Positions 14,821 to 23,556 of a stretch of DNA of 64,000 nucleotides are shown one piece after another (position 1 is the first letter of the stretch; each line of letters opens with the position of its first letter). The position numbers were made by a program, and so were the translations under genes. The DNA is taken from the NCBI GenBank assembly GCA_963846855.1, contig CAWJXK010000008.1:310001-374000 (forward strand). The letters run 5' to 3'. The notes beneath the pieces were generated by a model. It ran no database searches, was not told the origin of the DNA, and saw only the letters and a program-made list of their open reading frames with translations. This stretch comes from CAIWHR01 sp963846855. GTDB taxonomy: Bacteria; Pseudomonadota; Gammaproteobacteria; Burkholderiales; Casimicrobiaceae.

Positions 14821-16695
14821 ATGACGGGTGCTGCGCCGCCGCAAGCCAAATTGCCTGCCTCGCCGAACAGCGAGGCAAAACCTGGCGCGCCCGCGCCGCG
14901 CGCGAAGGACGCCGCCGCGACCGCGCCCGTGTCGAATTTCCTGCGATCGATCATCGCCGAGGACAACCGCACCGGCAAGTACGGCGGCGCCGTCGTGACG
15001 CGATTCCCGCCCGAGCCCAACGGTTTCCTGCATTACGGCCACGCCAAGTCGGTCGTCCTCAATTTCGGGCTGGCCGCCGAGAACGGGGGCCGCTGCAACC
15101 TGCGCTTCGACGACACGAATCCGCTGAAGGAAGAGACCGAGTTCGAGGACTCGATCGAAGACGCGGTGCGTTGGCTGGGCTACGACTGGGGCGAGCATCT
15201 CTACCACGCGTCGGACTATTACGACGATCTCTACCGGTTCGCGGAATGGTTCGTCGAGCAGGGTCTCGCCTACGTCGACAGCCAGTCGGCCGAGGAAATG
15301 CGCGCGCTCCGGGGGACCCTGACCGAGGCCGGGCAGGCGAGCCCGTTCCGCGATCGCCCCGTCGCCGAGAATCTCGACCTGCTGCGCCGCATGCGCGCCG
15401 GCGAGTTCGCCGACGGCGCGCACGTGCTGCGACTCAAGATCGACATGGCGAGCCCGAACATCAACCTGCGCGATCCGACGATCTACCGCATCCGCCACGC
15501 GAGCCACCATCGCACCGGCGACAAGTGGTGCGTCTACCCGCTCTACGACTACACGCATTGCATCAGCGACGCGCTCGAGCGCATCACGCATTCGATCTGC
15601 ACGCTCGAATTCCAGGACCATCGCCCGCTGTACGATTGGGTCATCGGCAAGCTCGCCGACGGCGGGATGCTGCCGCGGCCGCTGCCGCAGCAATACGAGT
15701 TCGCGCGGCTCAATCTCACTTACGTGGCGCTGTCGAAGCGCAAGCTGATCCAGCTGGTCGAGGGCGGTCACGTCGACGGTTGGGACGATCCGCGGATGCC
15801 GACCCTCGTCGGCGCGCGCCGGCGAGGCTTCACGCCGGAGGGCTTCCGTCTGTTCGTCGAGCGCACCGGCGTATCGAAGTCGGATTCATGGATCGACATG
15901 GGCGTGCTCGAGGACTGCATGCGCGACGACCTCAACACACGGGCGGCGCGGCGGATCGCGGTGCTGGACCCGGTCCGGCTCGTCATTGACAACTACCCCG
16001 AAGGCGCGAGCGAGGAATGCTTCGCACCGAATCACCCGCATTTTCCGGAGCAGGGCCGGCGCGCGCTGCCGCTCACGCGCGAGCTCCTGATCGAACGCGA
16101 CGACTACCAGGAATCGCCGCAGCCCGGCTATTTCCGCTTGGCGCCCGGGGCCGAAGTGCGGTTGCGCTACGGCTACATCGTTCGATGCAGCGGCGCCGAA
16201 ACGGACGCCAACGGTCGCGTCACCGTCGTGCATTGCACCTACGACCCGGAGACGCGCAGCGGCACGCCCGGCGCGAATGCGCGCAAGATCAAGGGCAACA
16301 TCCACTGGCTTTCGGCGGCGCAGGCGGTCAGGGCCGAGGTGCGCCTCTACGACCGGCTGTTCGCGGTGCCGTTCCCCGGCGCGAGAAATCCGCACGGCGC
16401 GCAGGTCGGGGCGGACGCCGCGGCGAATGTCGCCGCGCACGCGCCGGTGGTCGCCGGCGAAGTCGATGACGACGCCGCCGACGTCATCGAGCGCACGTTT
16501 CTCGACGACCTCAATCCGGAATCGAAGCGCGTGATCGCGGCGTTTGTCGAGCCCGCCGCCGCCGCGTCCGCGCCCGAGGAGCGGTTCCAGTTCGAGCGGC
16601 ACGGGTACTTCGTCGCCGATCTCGCCGACCACTCGACCGGTGCGCCGGTGTTCAATCGCACGGTCACGCTCAAGGACTCCTGGGCGCGCGACTAG
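14821..16695 (+). CDS. glnS: Glutaminyl-tRNA synthetase
   Basis: Charges tRNA-Gln with glutamine. 624 residues with the class I HIGH box as HYGH (EPNGFLHYGHAK) and VALSKRKL as the KMSKS-type loop. The typical RFDDTNPLKEETEF and GWDDPRMPTL motifs are present, then the two C-terminal beta-barrels. The N-terminus carries an extra Ala/Pro-rich stretch of about 38 residues before VSNFLRSII, as in several betaproteobacteria. The acidic linker near residues 540-560 is slightly longer than in E. coli. The stop overlaps the end of the 280-bp repeat element downstream. Confidence 0.96.
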   Translation: MTGAAPPQAKLPASPNSEAKPGAPAPRAKDAAATAPVSNFLRSIIAEDNRTGKYGGAVVTRFPPEPNGFLHYGHAKSVVLNFGLAAENGGRCNLRFDDTNPLKEETEFEDSIEDAVRWLGYDWGEHLYHASDYYDDLYRFAEWFVEQGLAYVDSQSAEEMRALRGTLTEAGQASPFRDRPVAENLDLLRRMRAGEFADGAHVLRLKIDMASPNINLRDPTIYRIRHASHHRTGDKWCVYPLYDYTHCISDALERITHSICTLEFQDHRPLYDWVIGKLADGGMLPRPLPQQYEFARLNLTYVALSKRKLIQLVEGGHVDGWDDPRMPTLVGARRRGFTPEGFRLFVERTGVSKSDSWIDMGVLEDCMRDDLNTRAARRIAVLDPVRLVIDNYPEGASEECFAPNHPHFPEQGRRALPLTRELLIERDDYQESPQPGYFRLAPGAEVRLRYGYIVRCSGAETDANGRVTVVHCTYDPETRSGTPGANARKIKGNIHWLSAAQAVRAEVRLYDRLFAVPFPGARNPHGAQVGADAAANVAAHAPVVAGEVDDDAADVIERTFLDDLNPESKRVIAAFVEPAAAASAPEERFQFERHGYFVADLADHSTGAPVFNRTVTLKDSWARD

Positions 16696-16973
16696 GGCCT
16701 GCTCACGCTAAGTCCACATGTGCGTTGCACCGCCGAAAGGGCCAGGCGCGAGGCGAAAAACGAAGCCGGGCCGGCTGCCCGGCGAGGCTTTGCAACGAAG
16801 CGCATGGCCCTTTCGGCAGCAACCCGAAGGGAACGGGCGCCATGGGGCGCCACTCTGCGTTGCTTTCCTCGTGAAGACACCCGGTCTTGGCTTCCGCATT
16901 TGGCAACACCGGCGCCTTGATTGGCGCCCCATGCCACCCGTTCGCACTTGCGGACTTAGCGTGAACAGGCCCT
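16694..16973. mobile_element. 280-bp structured element with terminal inverted repeats (MITE-like)
   Basis: The ends are inverted copies: AGGGCCTG, one mismatch, then TCACGCTAAGTCC at 16694-16715, matched by GGACTTAGCGTGA and CAGGCCCT at 16952-16973. Inside is a second long inverted repeat (16733-16749 with 16800-16816; CCGAAAGGGCCA core) and shorter GGCGCC palindromes. No transposase is encoded. A lone copy of one end occurs at 49439-49455. This looks like a non-autonomous element or a repetitive palindromic unit; it begins on the glnS stop codon. Confidence 0.7.
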
Positions 16974-17313
16974 CGAACCCATCGATAAAATGGCTGCGCG
17001 CCCGGATTGCTTTGTAGTTCCGGCCGCCGCTTCGCGGCTTAACGCTCGCCGGTGCTCGCGTTAGCCTTCACTGAAGCTTCGCTTTCGTGTCCTCGCTCGC
17101 CCCTCGCTGTACCTCCTACTACTATCGCGGGGTTCGCTGCGGGCCCTCAGTTGGCAAATGAGGCACTCGGGGCTGCTCGCATGATTTTCTCGACGGGTTC
17201 AGCCGCCCAATTCACGGTGTCTGACATCGTGCGAGGAGCCTAGAAAGCGCTTGCCGGCGGCCGCGATGCGCTAAGATGCCGGTCGCCGAATCGCTCCGGG
17301 GAAGGGCCAGAAG
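16974..17313. other. Intergenic region before htpX
   Basis: 340 bases. TAAAAT at 16985 and TAAGAT near 17272 resemble -10 boxes; the latter suits htpX. A bulged hairpin (17036-17045 with 17058-17066) resembles part of an integron attC site but is too short. No gene is seen. Confidence 0.4.
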
Positions 17314-18195
17314 ATGAAACGCGTCATCCTGTTCATCGCGACGAACCTTGCCGTCGTCGCCGTGCTTTCGATCGTGCTGAAGCTGCTGGGGTTCGACCGC
17401 GCCATGTATTCGCAGGCCGGCATGCAGTACGGCGAGCTGCTCGTGTTCTCCGCGGTGGTCGGCTTCACCGGCTCGATCATCTCGCTGCTGATGTCGAAGT
17501 GGATGGCGAAATGGTCGACCGGCGCGCGCGTGATCGATCAGCCGGCCAACGACGCCGAGGTGTGGCTGGTCGAGACGGTGCGCAAGCTCGCGTCGCGGGC
17601 CGGCATCGGCATGCCCGAGGTTGCGATCTACGAGGGCGCTCCGAATGCCTTCGCGACGGGAGCTTTCCGAAATTCCGCGCTCGTCGCCGTCTCTACCGGA
17701 CTCCTCCAGTCGATGAACAAGGAGGAGGTCGAAGCGGTGCTGGGGCACGAGCTCTCGCACGTCGCCAACGGCGACATGGTTACGCTGACTCTCATCCAAG
17801 GCGTGGTCAACACGTTCGTGGTCTTTTTCGCGCGAATCATTGGCTCGATCGTCGACAAGGCGGTGTTCCGCACCGAGCGCGGCAACGGCCCGGGTTATTT
17901 CATCACCGTGATGGTTGCGCAGATCGTCCTCGGCATCCTCGCATCCATCATCGTTGCGTGGTTCTCGCGGCATCGCGAGTTCCGCGCCGACGCGGGCAGC
18001 GCGAAGCTCCTCGGATCGCCGTCGCCGATGATGAACGCGCTGCGCCGGCTGGGCGGTGTCGAGGCGGGCTCCCTGCCGCAGTCGATGAGCGGTTTCGGCA
18101 TCACGGACAAGGGCGGCGTCATGTCGCTGTTCGCTACGCATCCTCCGATCGAGGAGCGGATCGCTGCGCTGCAGAATGCCCGCGTCGGCGCCTGA
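17314..18195 (+). CDS. htpX: Protease HtpX, membrane zinc metalloprotease
   Basis: Inner-membrane quality-control protease of the M48B family, 293 residues. Two N-terminal transmembrane helices (about 4-24 and 36-56) are followed by the zinc site HELSHVANGD near residue 144, two more hydrophobic segments, and the third ligand in HREFRADAGSAKL. The length matches the family (about 290). The start ATG is preceded by GGGGAAGGG. In other bacteria it is induced by envelope and heat stress. Two small genes follow on the same strand. Confidence 0.96.
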   Translation: MKRVILFIATNLAVVAVLSIVLKLLGFDRAMYSQAGMQYGELLVFSAVVGFTGSIISLLMSKWMAKWSTGARVIDQPANDAEVWLVETVRKLASRAGIGMPEVAIYEGAPNAFATGAFRNSALVAVSTGLLQSMNKEEVEAVLGHELSHVANGDMVTLTLIQGVVNTFVVFFARIIGSIVDKAVFRTERGNGPGYFITVMVAQIVLGILASIIVAWFSRHREFRADAGSAKLLGSPSPMMNALRRLGGVEAGSLPQSMSGFGITDKGGVMSLFATHPPIEERIAALQNARVGA

Positions 18196-18219
18196 GCGCC
18201 CGCGGTCGGGAGGTCATGC

Positions 18220-18444
18220 ATGTACAAGATCGAGGTCGAGGACGACAAGGGTATCTGGAGCGATGTCCGCAACGACGACGGGACGATCGCGACCTTCGAG
18301 CGCGAGGACGACGCCCGCGCCCGGCTCGCGGCGCTCTTTCCGGTGCTGGTGCAGATGGAGAAATACGCGGGCGGCAAGCGCACGCGCGTGATTCGCATTC
18401 TCGAAGACGACGACGACTGGCCGAAGCGGCCGCATCCGACGTGA
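18220..18444 (+). CDS. Small conserved-looking hypothetical protein
   Basis: 74 residues, highly charged: MYKIEVEDDKGIWSDVRND, an acidic middle, then RTRVIRILEDDDDWPKRP. The first half reads as two or three beta strands, the middle as a helix (DDARARLAALFPVLVQMEKY). GGGAGG stands six bases before the ATG and the gene is 24 bases after htpX, so co-transcription is likely. No known family recognised; no signal peptide or membrane segment. Confidence 0.7.
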   Translation: MYKIEVEDDKGIWSDVRNDDGTIATFEREDDARARLAALFPVLVQMEKYAGGKRTRVIRILEDDDDWPKRPHPT

Positions 18445-18511
18445 CGCGGTCGATTCCGGGACGACGGCTGCGCGCTTCGCACGTGCCAAGGTAAAATCCC
18501 ACGAGGCAACG

Positions 18512-19123
18512 ATGATCGATCTCTACACATTCCCCACGTCCAACGGGCAGCGCGTCGCCATCATGCTGGAGGAGTGCGCGCTGCCGTATCGGCTGCGCGC
18601 GGTCGACCTCTCGAAAGGCGAGCAGCGCACCGCGGAGTTTCTGCAGATCAATCCGGCGGGCGCGATTCCCGTGATCGTCGACGCGGAGGGCCCCGGCGGA
18701 AAGCCGCTGACGCTCGCGCAGTCGGCGGCGATCCTCGTCTATCTCGCCGAAAAATCCGGCCGGTTCCTTCCCGCAGAATCGGCCCGACGTTATTTGGTGC
18801 TGCAATGGATGATGCACGCGGCGTCGGATTGTGCGGCGTCGACGGGCTCGATCTTCCTGCTGTCCGCGCTGGCGCCCGAGAAGTCCGCTGCCAACGTCAA
18901 ATGGTTCGAGGAGCGGCTGCTGCGCCAGTTCCGTATCGCCGATGCGCGGCTCGCGGGACGCGAGTGGCTCGCCGACGAGCTCTCGATCGCCGACTTCGCG
19001 CTCTATCCGGTGTTCGCCGTGAGGAAGGCGCTCGTCGAGGCGGCCGGTGACCTGCCGAACCTCGCGCGCTGGGCGGCGGCGCTTGCCGCGAGGCCGGCGG
19101 TCGCTCGCGCGATGCGCGAATGA
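18512..19123 (+). CDS. Glutathione S-transferase (YfcG/Ure2p-like)
   Basis: 203 residues. The N-terminal thioredoxin-like domain starts MIDLYTFPTSNGQRVAIML, where T-x-x-N-G-Q resembles the active site of the Nu/Ure2p-like GSTs. NPAGAIPVIVD contains the cis-proline and LAQSAAILVYLAE contacts glutathione. The C-terminal half is helical with LSIADFALYPVF. Known relatives show disulfide reductase or peroxidase activity with glutathione. TAAAAT at about 18491 could be its -10 element. It converges on the SWIB gene. Confidence 0.9.
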   Translation: MIDLYTFPTSNGQRVAIMLEECALPYRLRAVDLSKGEQRTAEFLQINPAGAIPVIVDAEGPGGKPLTLAQSAAILVYLAEKSGRFLPAESARRYLVLQWMMHAASDCAASTGSIFLLSALAPEKSAANVKWFEERLLRQFRIADARLAGREWLADELSIADFALYPVFAVRKALVEAAGDLPNLARWAAALAARPAVARAMRE

Positions 19124-19147
19124 CGTCGCCGCGCGGCGCCATCCCGG

Positions 19148-19186
19148 AAAAAATCACGGCCGGCGGGGCGCTGCCCGGCCGGCCGT
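19148..19186 (-). terminator. Rho-independent terminator of the SWIB gene
   Basis: ACGGCCGGC (19156-19164) pairs with GCCGGCCGT (19178-19186). On the minus strand the hairpin is followed by GATTTTTTCC, so it ends the leftward SWIB transcript. It may also stop rightward GST transcription. Confidence 0.7.
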
Positions 19187-19223
19187 AACATCGACCCCCT
19201 CGATGCGGGGGCGAGGCGCAGAT

Positions 19224-19628
19224 TTATTTGAGGTGATTCGAGACGAGCTTGGTCATCTCGAACATCGAGACCTGTTTCTTGCCGCCGAACACGGCACGAA
19301 GCTTCTCATCGGCGTTGATGAGCCGCCGGTTGATGGCGTCCTGCAGCTTGTTCTTCTTGATGTAGTCCCAGATCTTCTTGGTGACTTCGGTGCGCGGCAT
19401 CGGCATCGAGCCGACGACGGCGGCGAGGACCGCGGTGGGCGTCATCGCCTTCATGAACGCGGCATTCGGCTTGCGCTTGGCAGCCGATTTCTTCGCGGCG
19501 GGTTTCTTCGCCGGAGCTTTCTTTGCTGGGGCTTTCTTCACGGCCTTCTTCGCGGCCGGCTTCTTGGCGGCGGGTTTCTTCGCGGGCTTCTTGGCAGGCT
19601 TCTTTGCAGCTTTCTTGGCGGTGGCCAT
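19224..19628 (-). CDS. SWIB/MDM2-domain protein with a lysine-alanine-rich histone-like N-terminus
   Basis: 134 residues. Residues 1-52 are repeats of the KKPAAKK/KKAPAKK type, like histone H1 tails and bacterial histone-like proteins. Residues about 56-134 are a SWIB domain (LAAVVGSMPMPRTEV, KKIWDYIKKNKLQD, LRAVFGGKKQVSMFEM). SWIB domains are common in eukaryotic chromatin remodellers and occur in chlamydiae and some proteobacteria. The basic tail suggests DNA binding and nucleoid structuring, but no function is proven. ATG at 19628 has GGAGA upstream on the minus strand. Confidence 0.9.
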   Translation of the reverse strand: MATAKKAAKKPAKKPAKKPAAKKPAAKKAVKKAPAKKAPAKKPAAKKSAAKRKPNAAFMKAMTPTAVLAAVVGSMPMPRTEVTKKIWDYIKKNKLQDAINRRLINADEKLRAVFGGKKQVSMFEMTKLVSNHLK

Positions 19629-20285
19629 AGTTCTCCTTCCTATGAGATGTTGCGCAACACGTAGAGCGAACACGCTGAAGCAGGCCGTCCTGTCACGGGT
19701 AATCCTGCCCCATCGGCGGCAACTATAGCGCAATTCCCAGCGAAGGGAATCCCTGTCGAGCGGTTTTTTCTGATCGCGCGAAACCGGTGTTGCGCGCCGG
19801 GCGGGACGCGCAAATCGCCTGCGGGTACCTGCGCCGATTCCCTGGGCACGCCTTCTGCGGCAACGCGTCGCGCGAAATGCAGCCTCCGCCCTGCCGCCTC
19901 GCTCGCGAGCCAGGTCACGAATGCCTGACGTCTCGGCCGGCGAGCTCGAAACCAATTTTGGCTTGAAACACGCGGCAGGCGGCGCCGAAGCCGAGCGACG
20001 CGACGACTCCGCGGGTCACCGCTTCCAGGATGTTCCCTCGCCGCAGCACGGCGAAGCGCCGGTTGAGCCGGCGGCCGAGGAACAGCATCAGGATCGCCAC
20101 GATCAGGGTTTGGCGCTGGTTGAAGTCCACAATTCGGTGTGCGTGGCGAGGCTGCCGGGACCAATGAATGGAGTATAGGGGCCGGTGCGCCGGGTTGCGA
20201 GCGTGCGCGCCAAGCGGAAGGGCGGCGTTGGCATCGGCGCGCCGAATTGCGACAATGGCACGCATTGTCGATTTCCGGGAACCCC
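19629..20285. other. Region with a gene remnant and no intact gene
   Basis: About 650 bases between the SWIB gene and the binding-protein gene. It holds the gltS fragment (19915-20130) and otherwise arginine-rich shadow frames. The promoter of the SWIB gene should lie within about 19630-19750. Confidence 0.5.
19915..20130 (-). pseudogene. gltS: Remnant of a sodium/glutamate symporter gene (gltS)
   Basis: From a GTG at 20130 the translation reads VDFNQRQTLIVAILMLFLG, then RRLNRRFAVLRRGNI, GVVASLGFGA and IGFELAGRD. This follows the first 65 or so residues of GltS (TLxxLLGRxL, IPEPVxGG, NFDxxLRD), but the IPEPVAGG signature has decayed to ILEAVTRG. The frame stops at 19915 and no later GltS sequence is found in any frame. 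Only the N-terminal sixth of the gene survives, so this is a truncated relic. Confidence 0.65.
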
Positions 20286-21035
20286 ATGACGCCGTACCTC
20301 CGCATTGTCCTTGCCCTGCTGGCCGCGTGCGCCGTGCCCTGTGCGTCCGCCGCCCCGCTCACCTTCCTCACCGAGGAGAATCCGCCGTTCAACTACACCG
20401 ACAAGGGTGTCCTGACCGGCGCCGCGACCGAGGTCGTGCGCGAGATGGCGAATCGCGCCGGCTTCGCGTTCAAGACCCAGGTGATGCCCTGGGACACGGC
20501 GTACGTGCGCACGCAGGCCGAAAAGAACATGTGCCTGTACGCGACGGCGCGCCTCGAGAACCGCGAGCGCATCTTCCTGTGGGTTGGCCCGATCGCGACC
20601 AACTACTGGGCGGTCTACGGCAAGGGCGACTTCGGCGTGCCGGTGAAGACGCTCAAGGACCTCTCGCCCTACCGGATCGGTGCGGTCTCGCGCGACGCCA
20701 AGGGCGATTTCCTGCGCGACAATGGCGTGACCAACCTGCGCCTCGTGCGCGACGACCGCGACAATCCGGGACGCCTGCTGCTCCCGCCCGACGATCCCAA
20801 CCACATCGACCTCTGGATCACGAGCCTCTACACCGCCCAGAGCGTCGCGGCGGCTGCGAAGGTCACGCCGGTCAAGGTCGTGTTGCTCGCCGCCGAGCAG
20901 CCGTTGTTCGTGGCGTGCAATTCACAGACGGACAAGGCGACGGTGAAAGCACTGGCTGACGCGCTGGATGCAATGCGCACCGACGGCACGCTCGCGAAGA
21001 TCAACGCCGCCTGGGAGAAGAAGTTCGCGCAATGA
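20286..21035 (+). CDS. Periplasmic solute-binding protein, family 3
   Basis: 249 residues with a signal peptide (LRIVLALLAACAVPCASA, then AAPLTFLTEENPPFNY). The mature part is a type II periplasmic binding fold like amino-acid binding proteins: TEENPPFNY near the start, MPWDTAYVRTQ, and a C-terminal LADALDAMRTDGTLAKINAAWEKKF in two parts. No permease or ATPase gene adjoins it. It therefore may be an orphan binding protein, as is common in betaproteobacteria. The ligand is unknown. Confidence 0.85.
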   Translation: MTPYLRIVLALLAACAVPCASAAPLTFLTEENPPFNYTDKGVLTGAATEVVREMANRAGFAFKTQVMPWDTAYVRTQAEKNMCLYATARLENRERIFLWVGPIATNYWAVYGKGDFGVPVKTLKDLSPYRIGAVSRDAKGDFLRDNGVTNLRLVRDDRDNPGRLLLPPDDPNHIDLWITSLYTAQSVAAAAKVTPVKVVLLAAEQPLFVACNSQTDKATVKALADALDAMRTDGTLAKINAAWEKKFAQ

Positions 21036-21115
21036 TCCTTGCCGCGCGATCGCGGCGGCGTCGCCCGGCGCAGGCGTAAAATGGCGGTATTCCGCGGCTC
21101 CTCGCCGTCGCGACC

Positions 21116-21757
21116 GTGAAAATCGCCGATCTGCGTACTGAATACATGCGCGAAGCGCTCGACGAGGCGCGCGTCGCGCCCTCCCCGCTGCAGCAGTTCG
21201 AGCGCTGGTTCGACGAAGCGGTGCGCGCGTCGCTGCCCGAGCCCAATGCGATGACGCTCGCGACGGTCGGCGCCGACGGGAAGCCCGCGGCGCGCATCAT
21301 GCTGCTGAAAGGATTCGACGAGCGCGGCTTCGTGTTCTTCACGAATTACGCAAGCCGCAAGGGCGGCGAGCTCAGCGCGCGTCCCGATGCGGCGCTGCTG
21401 TTCTTCTGGGCCGAGCTCGAGCGTCAGGTCCGCATCGAAGGCGTTGTCGCGAAGGTGAGCGACGCCGAATCCGCCGATTACTTCGCGAGCCGGCCGCGGC
21501 CGTCGCAGATCGGCGCCTGGGCATCGCCGCAGAGCGAGACGGTCGCCGACCGCCGGGCGCTCGAGGCGCGCTACGCCGCCGCGGAGGCGCAACACCGCGG
21601 CGTCGTGCCGCGGCCCGCGCATTGGGGTGGCTACCGGCTCGCTCCGGCGCTGCTCGAATTCTGGCAGGGGCGGCCGTCGCGCCTGCACGACCGCATTCGC
21701 TACACCCGCTCGCGCGCGCATCCCCAGCGCTGGGACATCGACCGGCTCGCGCCGTGA
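21116..21757 (+). CDS. pdxH: Pyridoxamine 5'-phosphate oxidase
   Basis: FMN enzyme that makes pyridoxal phosphate. 213 residues from GTG at 21116, matching the family length. Key motifs: MTLATVGADGKPAARIMLLKG (split across strands), FFTNYASRKGGEL, LFFWAELERQVRIEG, SRPRPSQIGAWAS, and the C-terminal RLHDRIRY followed by W-x-I-x-R-L-x-P. The start codon lacks a strong ribosome binding site. A transporter gene follows 43 bases later. Confidence 0.97.
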   Translation: MKIADLRTEYMREALDEARVAPSPLQQFERWFDEAVRASLPEPNAMTLATVGADGKPAARIMLLKGFDERGFVFFTNYASRKGGELSARPDAALLFFWAELERQVRIEGVVAKVSDAESADYFASRPRPSQIGAWASPQSETVADRRALEARYAAAEAQHRGVVPRPAHWGGYRLAPALLEFWQGRPSRLHDRIRYTRSRAHPQRWDIDRLAP

Positions 21758-21800
21758 CCGCCGTGCTGGCGGCAATGCCACGCATTCGGCGCGCCGGCGC

Positions 21801-22967
21801 ATGAGCGCCACCGCAGGCGATTTCCGCCGGCGCACGCTGGTCGCGCTGATCCCGCTGGCGATCGCCAATCACGCGGTGCTCGCGGGCAACCGCATCACCG
21901 TCTCGCTCGACGCGATCGCGCGCGGCGCGTCGCCGTTCACCGTCGGCGTGCTGATGTCGCTCTACGCGGTGTTCCCGATGCTGCTGGCGATTTCGGCGGG
22001 ACGCATCACCGACCGCCTGGGCGCCCGCCGTCCGATGCTGCTCGGCACCGCCGCCATCGGCGTCGGCGCGCTGCTGCCGCTGCTGCTGCCGGGGATGCCG
22101 GCGCTCTACGCGAGCGCGTCGATCGTCGGCGTCGGGTTCATGGCGTTCCAGGTCGCCGCGCAGAACGCCGCGGGCGAGCTTGGCGCACCGGCCGAGCGCG
22201 CCCGCAACTTCAGCCTCCTCGCGATGGGCTTCTCGATCTCGGGATTCATCGGACCTCTGGCCGCCGGCGTCGCCATCGATCACGTCGGCTTCACCGCGAC
22301 CTTCGCGCTGCTCGCGCTCGTCCCGTTCATTCCACTTGTCGTGCTGCTGCGCGGCCGGCTCGCGCTTCCGGGGCCGGTCGCGCCGTCGGGCACGCGTCAT
22401 CATGGCGGCGTGCGCGCGCTGATGCGTCACAGGATGCTGCGGCGCGCGCTTCTGCTCAATGCGTTCTTCGCGGTCGGCTGGGACCTGCACCTCGTGTTCG
22501 TGCCGATCTACGGCGCGCGCATCGGGCTCTCGGCGTCCGCGATCGGCCTCGTGCTGGCGGCGTTCGCAGCCGCGACGTTCATCGTGCGCCTGCTCATTCC
22601 GGCGCTATCGGTGCGGATAACCGAGCACCGAATTCTCGCCGGCGCGCTCTTTGCCGCCGGCGCGGCGTACGTCGCCTATCCGTTCGCGCACAGCCTTGCG
22701 GCGCTGCTGCCGCTTTCGTTCGGGCTGGGGCTCGCTCTCGGCACCGGTCAGCCGATGATCATGGCGCTGCTGCACACGCATGCGCCGCCCGGCCGGATGG
22801 GCGAAGCGGCGGGCGTGCGGATGTCGCTCATCAATTCGATGTCGTTCGCGGTCCCCCTGGCATTCGGCGCGGTCGGCGCGGCGCTGGGCCTCGCCCCTGT
22901 GTTCTGGTTCGTCGGCGCCTGCCTCGCCTCGGCCGGCCTCGTCGCGCGTCGCGAAGTGCGCGTCTGA
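21801..22967 (+). CDS. Major facilitator superfamily transporter
   Basis: 388 residues with about 12 hydrophobic helices. The conserved loop between helices 2 and 3 is GRITDRLGARRPML, the MFS signature. GFSISGFIGPLAAGVAIDHVG resembles motif C of proton-linked exporters. The substrate cannot be told; drug-efflux-like MFS is the closest description. It lies downstream of pdxH on the same strand and converges with msrA. Confidence 0.88.
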   Translation: MSATAGDFRRRTLVALIPLAIANHAVLAGNRITVSLDAIARGASPFTVGVLMSLYAVFPMLLAISAGRITDRLGARRPMLLGTAAIGVGALLPLLLPGMPALYASASIVGVGFMAFQVAAQNAAGELGAPAERARNFSLLAMGFSISGFIGPLAAGVAIDHVGFTATFALLALVPFIPLVVLLRGRLALPGPVAPSGTRHHGGVRALMRHRMLRRALLLNAFFAVGWDLHLVFVPIYGARIGLSASAIGLVLAAFAAATFIVRLLIPALSVRITEHRILAGALFAAGAAYVAYPFAHSLAALLPLSFGLGLALGTGQPMIMALLHTHAPPGRMGEAAGVRMSLINSMSFAVPLAFGAVGAALGLAPVFWFVGACLASAGLVARREVRV

Positions 22968-22992
22968 CGCGCACTGCGTCGAAGACTTGGCT

Positions 22993-23556
22993 TCAGGTGC
23001 CGCGCTTCAGCCGTGCCACGTGCTGCTTGCGGAATTTGGCGACCTTAGGCTCGACCACGACCGCGCAGTAGGGCTGCGCGGGATTGCGCGAGAAGTATTC
23101 CTGGTGGTACCCCTCGGCCTCATAGAAGGGCGCCGCGTCGGCGACTTCGGTGACGATCCCGCCGCGCCACAGCTTAGCTGCGCTGATCTCGTCGATGACC
23201 GCCTGTGCCGTGGCGCGCTGTTCCGGCGACTGGCAGAAGATGACGGAGCGGTACTGCGTGCCGACATCGTTGCCCTGCCGATCCGGCGTCGTCGGATCGT
23301 GGATCGTGAAGAACACGCGCAGCAGATCGGCGAAGGACAGCACCGCGGGGTCGAACGTGATGCGGACGACCTCGGCGTGGCCGGTGCGGCCGGTGCACAC
23401 GTCGTCGTAGGTCGGATTCGCCGCGCGGCCGCCGGCGTAGCCGGATTCGACCGATTGCACGCCGGCGAGCTCGTCGAACACCGCCTCGAGGCACCAGAAG
23501 CAGCCGCCTCCGAGCACGGCGATTTCGGTGGCGGGGGCTGATGAGGTCGTGGTCAT
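22993..23556 (-). CDS. msrA: Peptide methionine-S-sulfoxide reductase A
   Basis: Repairs methionine-S-sulfoxide in proteins. 187 residues from ATG at 23556. The catalytic motif GGGCFWCLEAVF sits near residue 16. GYAGGRAANPTYDDVCTG, GHAEVV and the HDPTTPDRQGNDVGTQYRS stretch are family hallmarks. A second cysteine lies in GRTGHAEVV's vicinity (DVCTG), but recycling cysteines near the C-terminus are absent (PYCAVV only). No msrB is seen nearby. Confidence 0.97.
   Translation of the reverse strand: MTTTSSAPATEIAVLGGGCFWCLEAVFDELAGVQSVESGYAGGRAANPTYDDVCTGRTGHAEVVRITFDPAVLSFADLLRVFFTIHDPTTPDRQGNDVGTQYRSVIFCQSPEQRATAQAVIDEISAAKLWRGGIVTEVADAAPFYEAEGYHQEYFSRNPAQPYCAVVVEPKVAKFRKQHVARLKRGT

Noticed and set aside
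14387..14824. Open frame of 145 codons upstream of glnS
   Set aside because: No ribosome binding site, mixed composition and no motif; spans regulatory sequence.
17036..17066. attC-like hairpin GGCTTAACGC / GCGTTAGCC
   Set aside because: Resembles integron R boxes but is far too short and lacks the second pair of boxes; no integrase or cassettes nearby.
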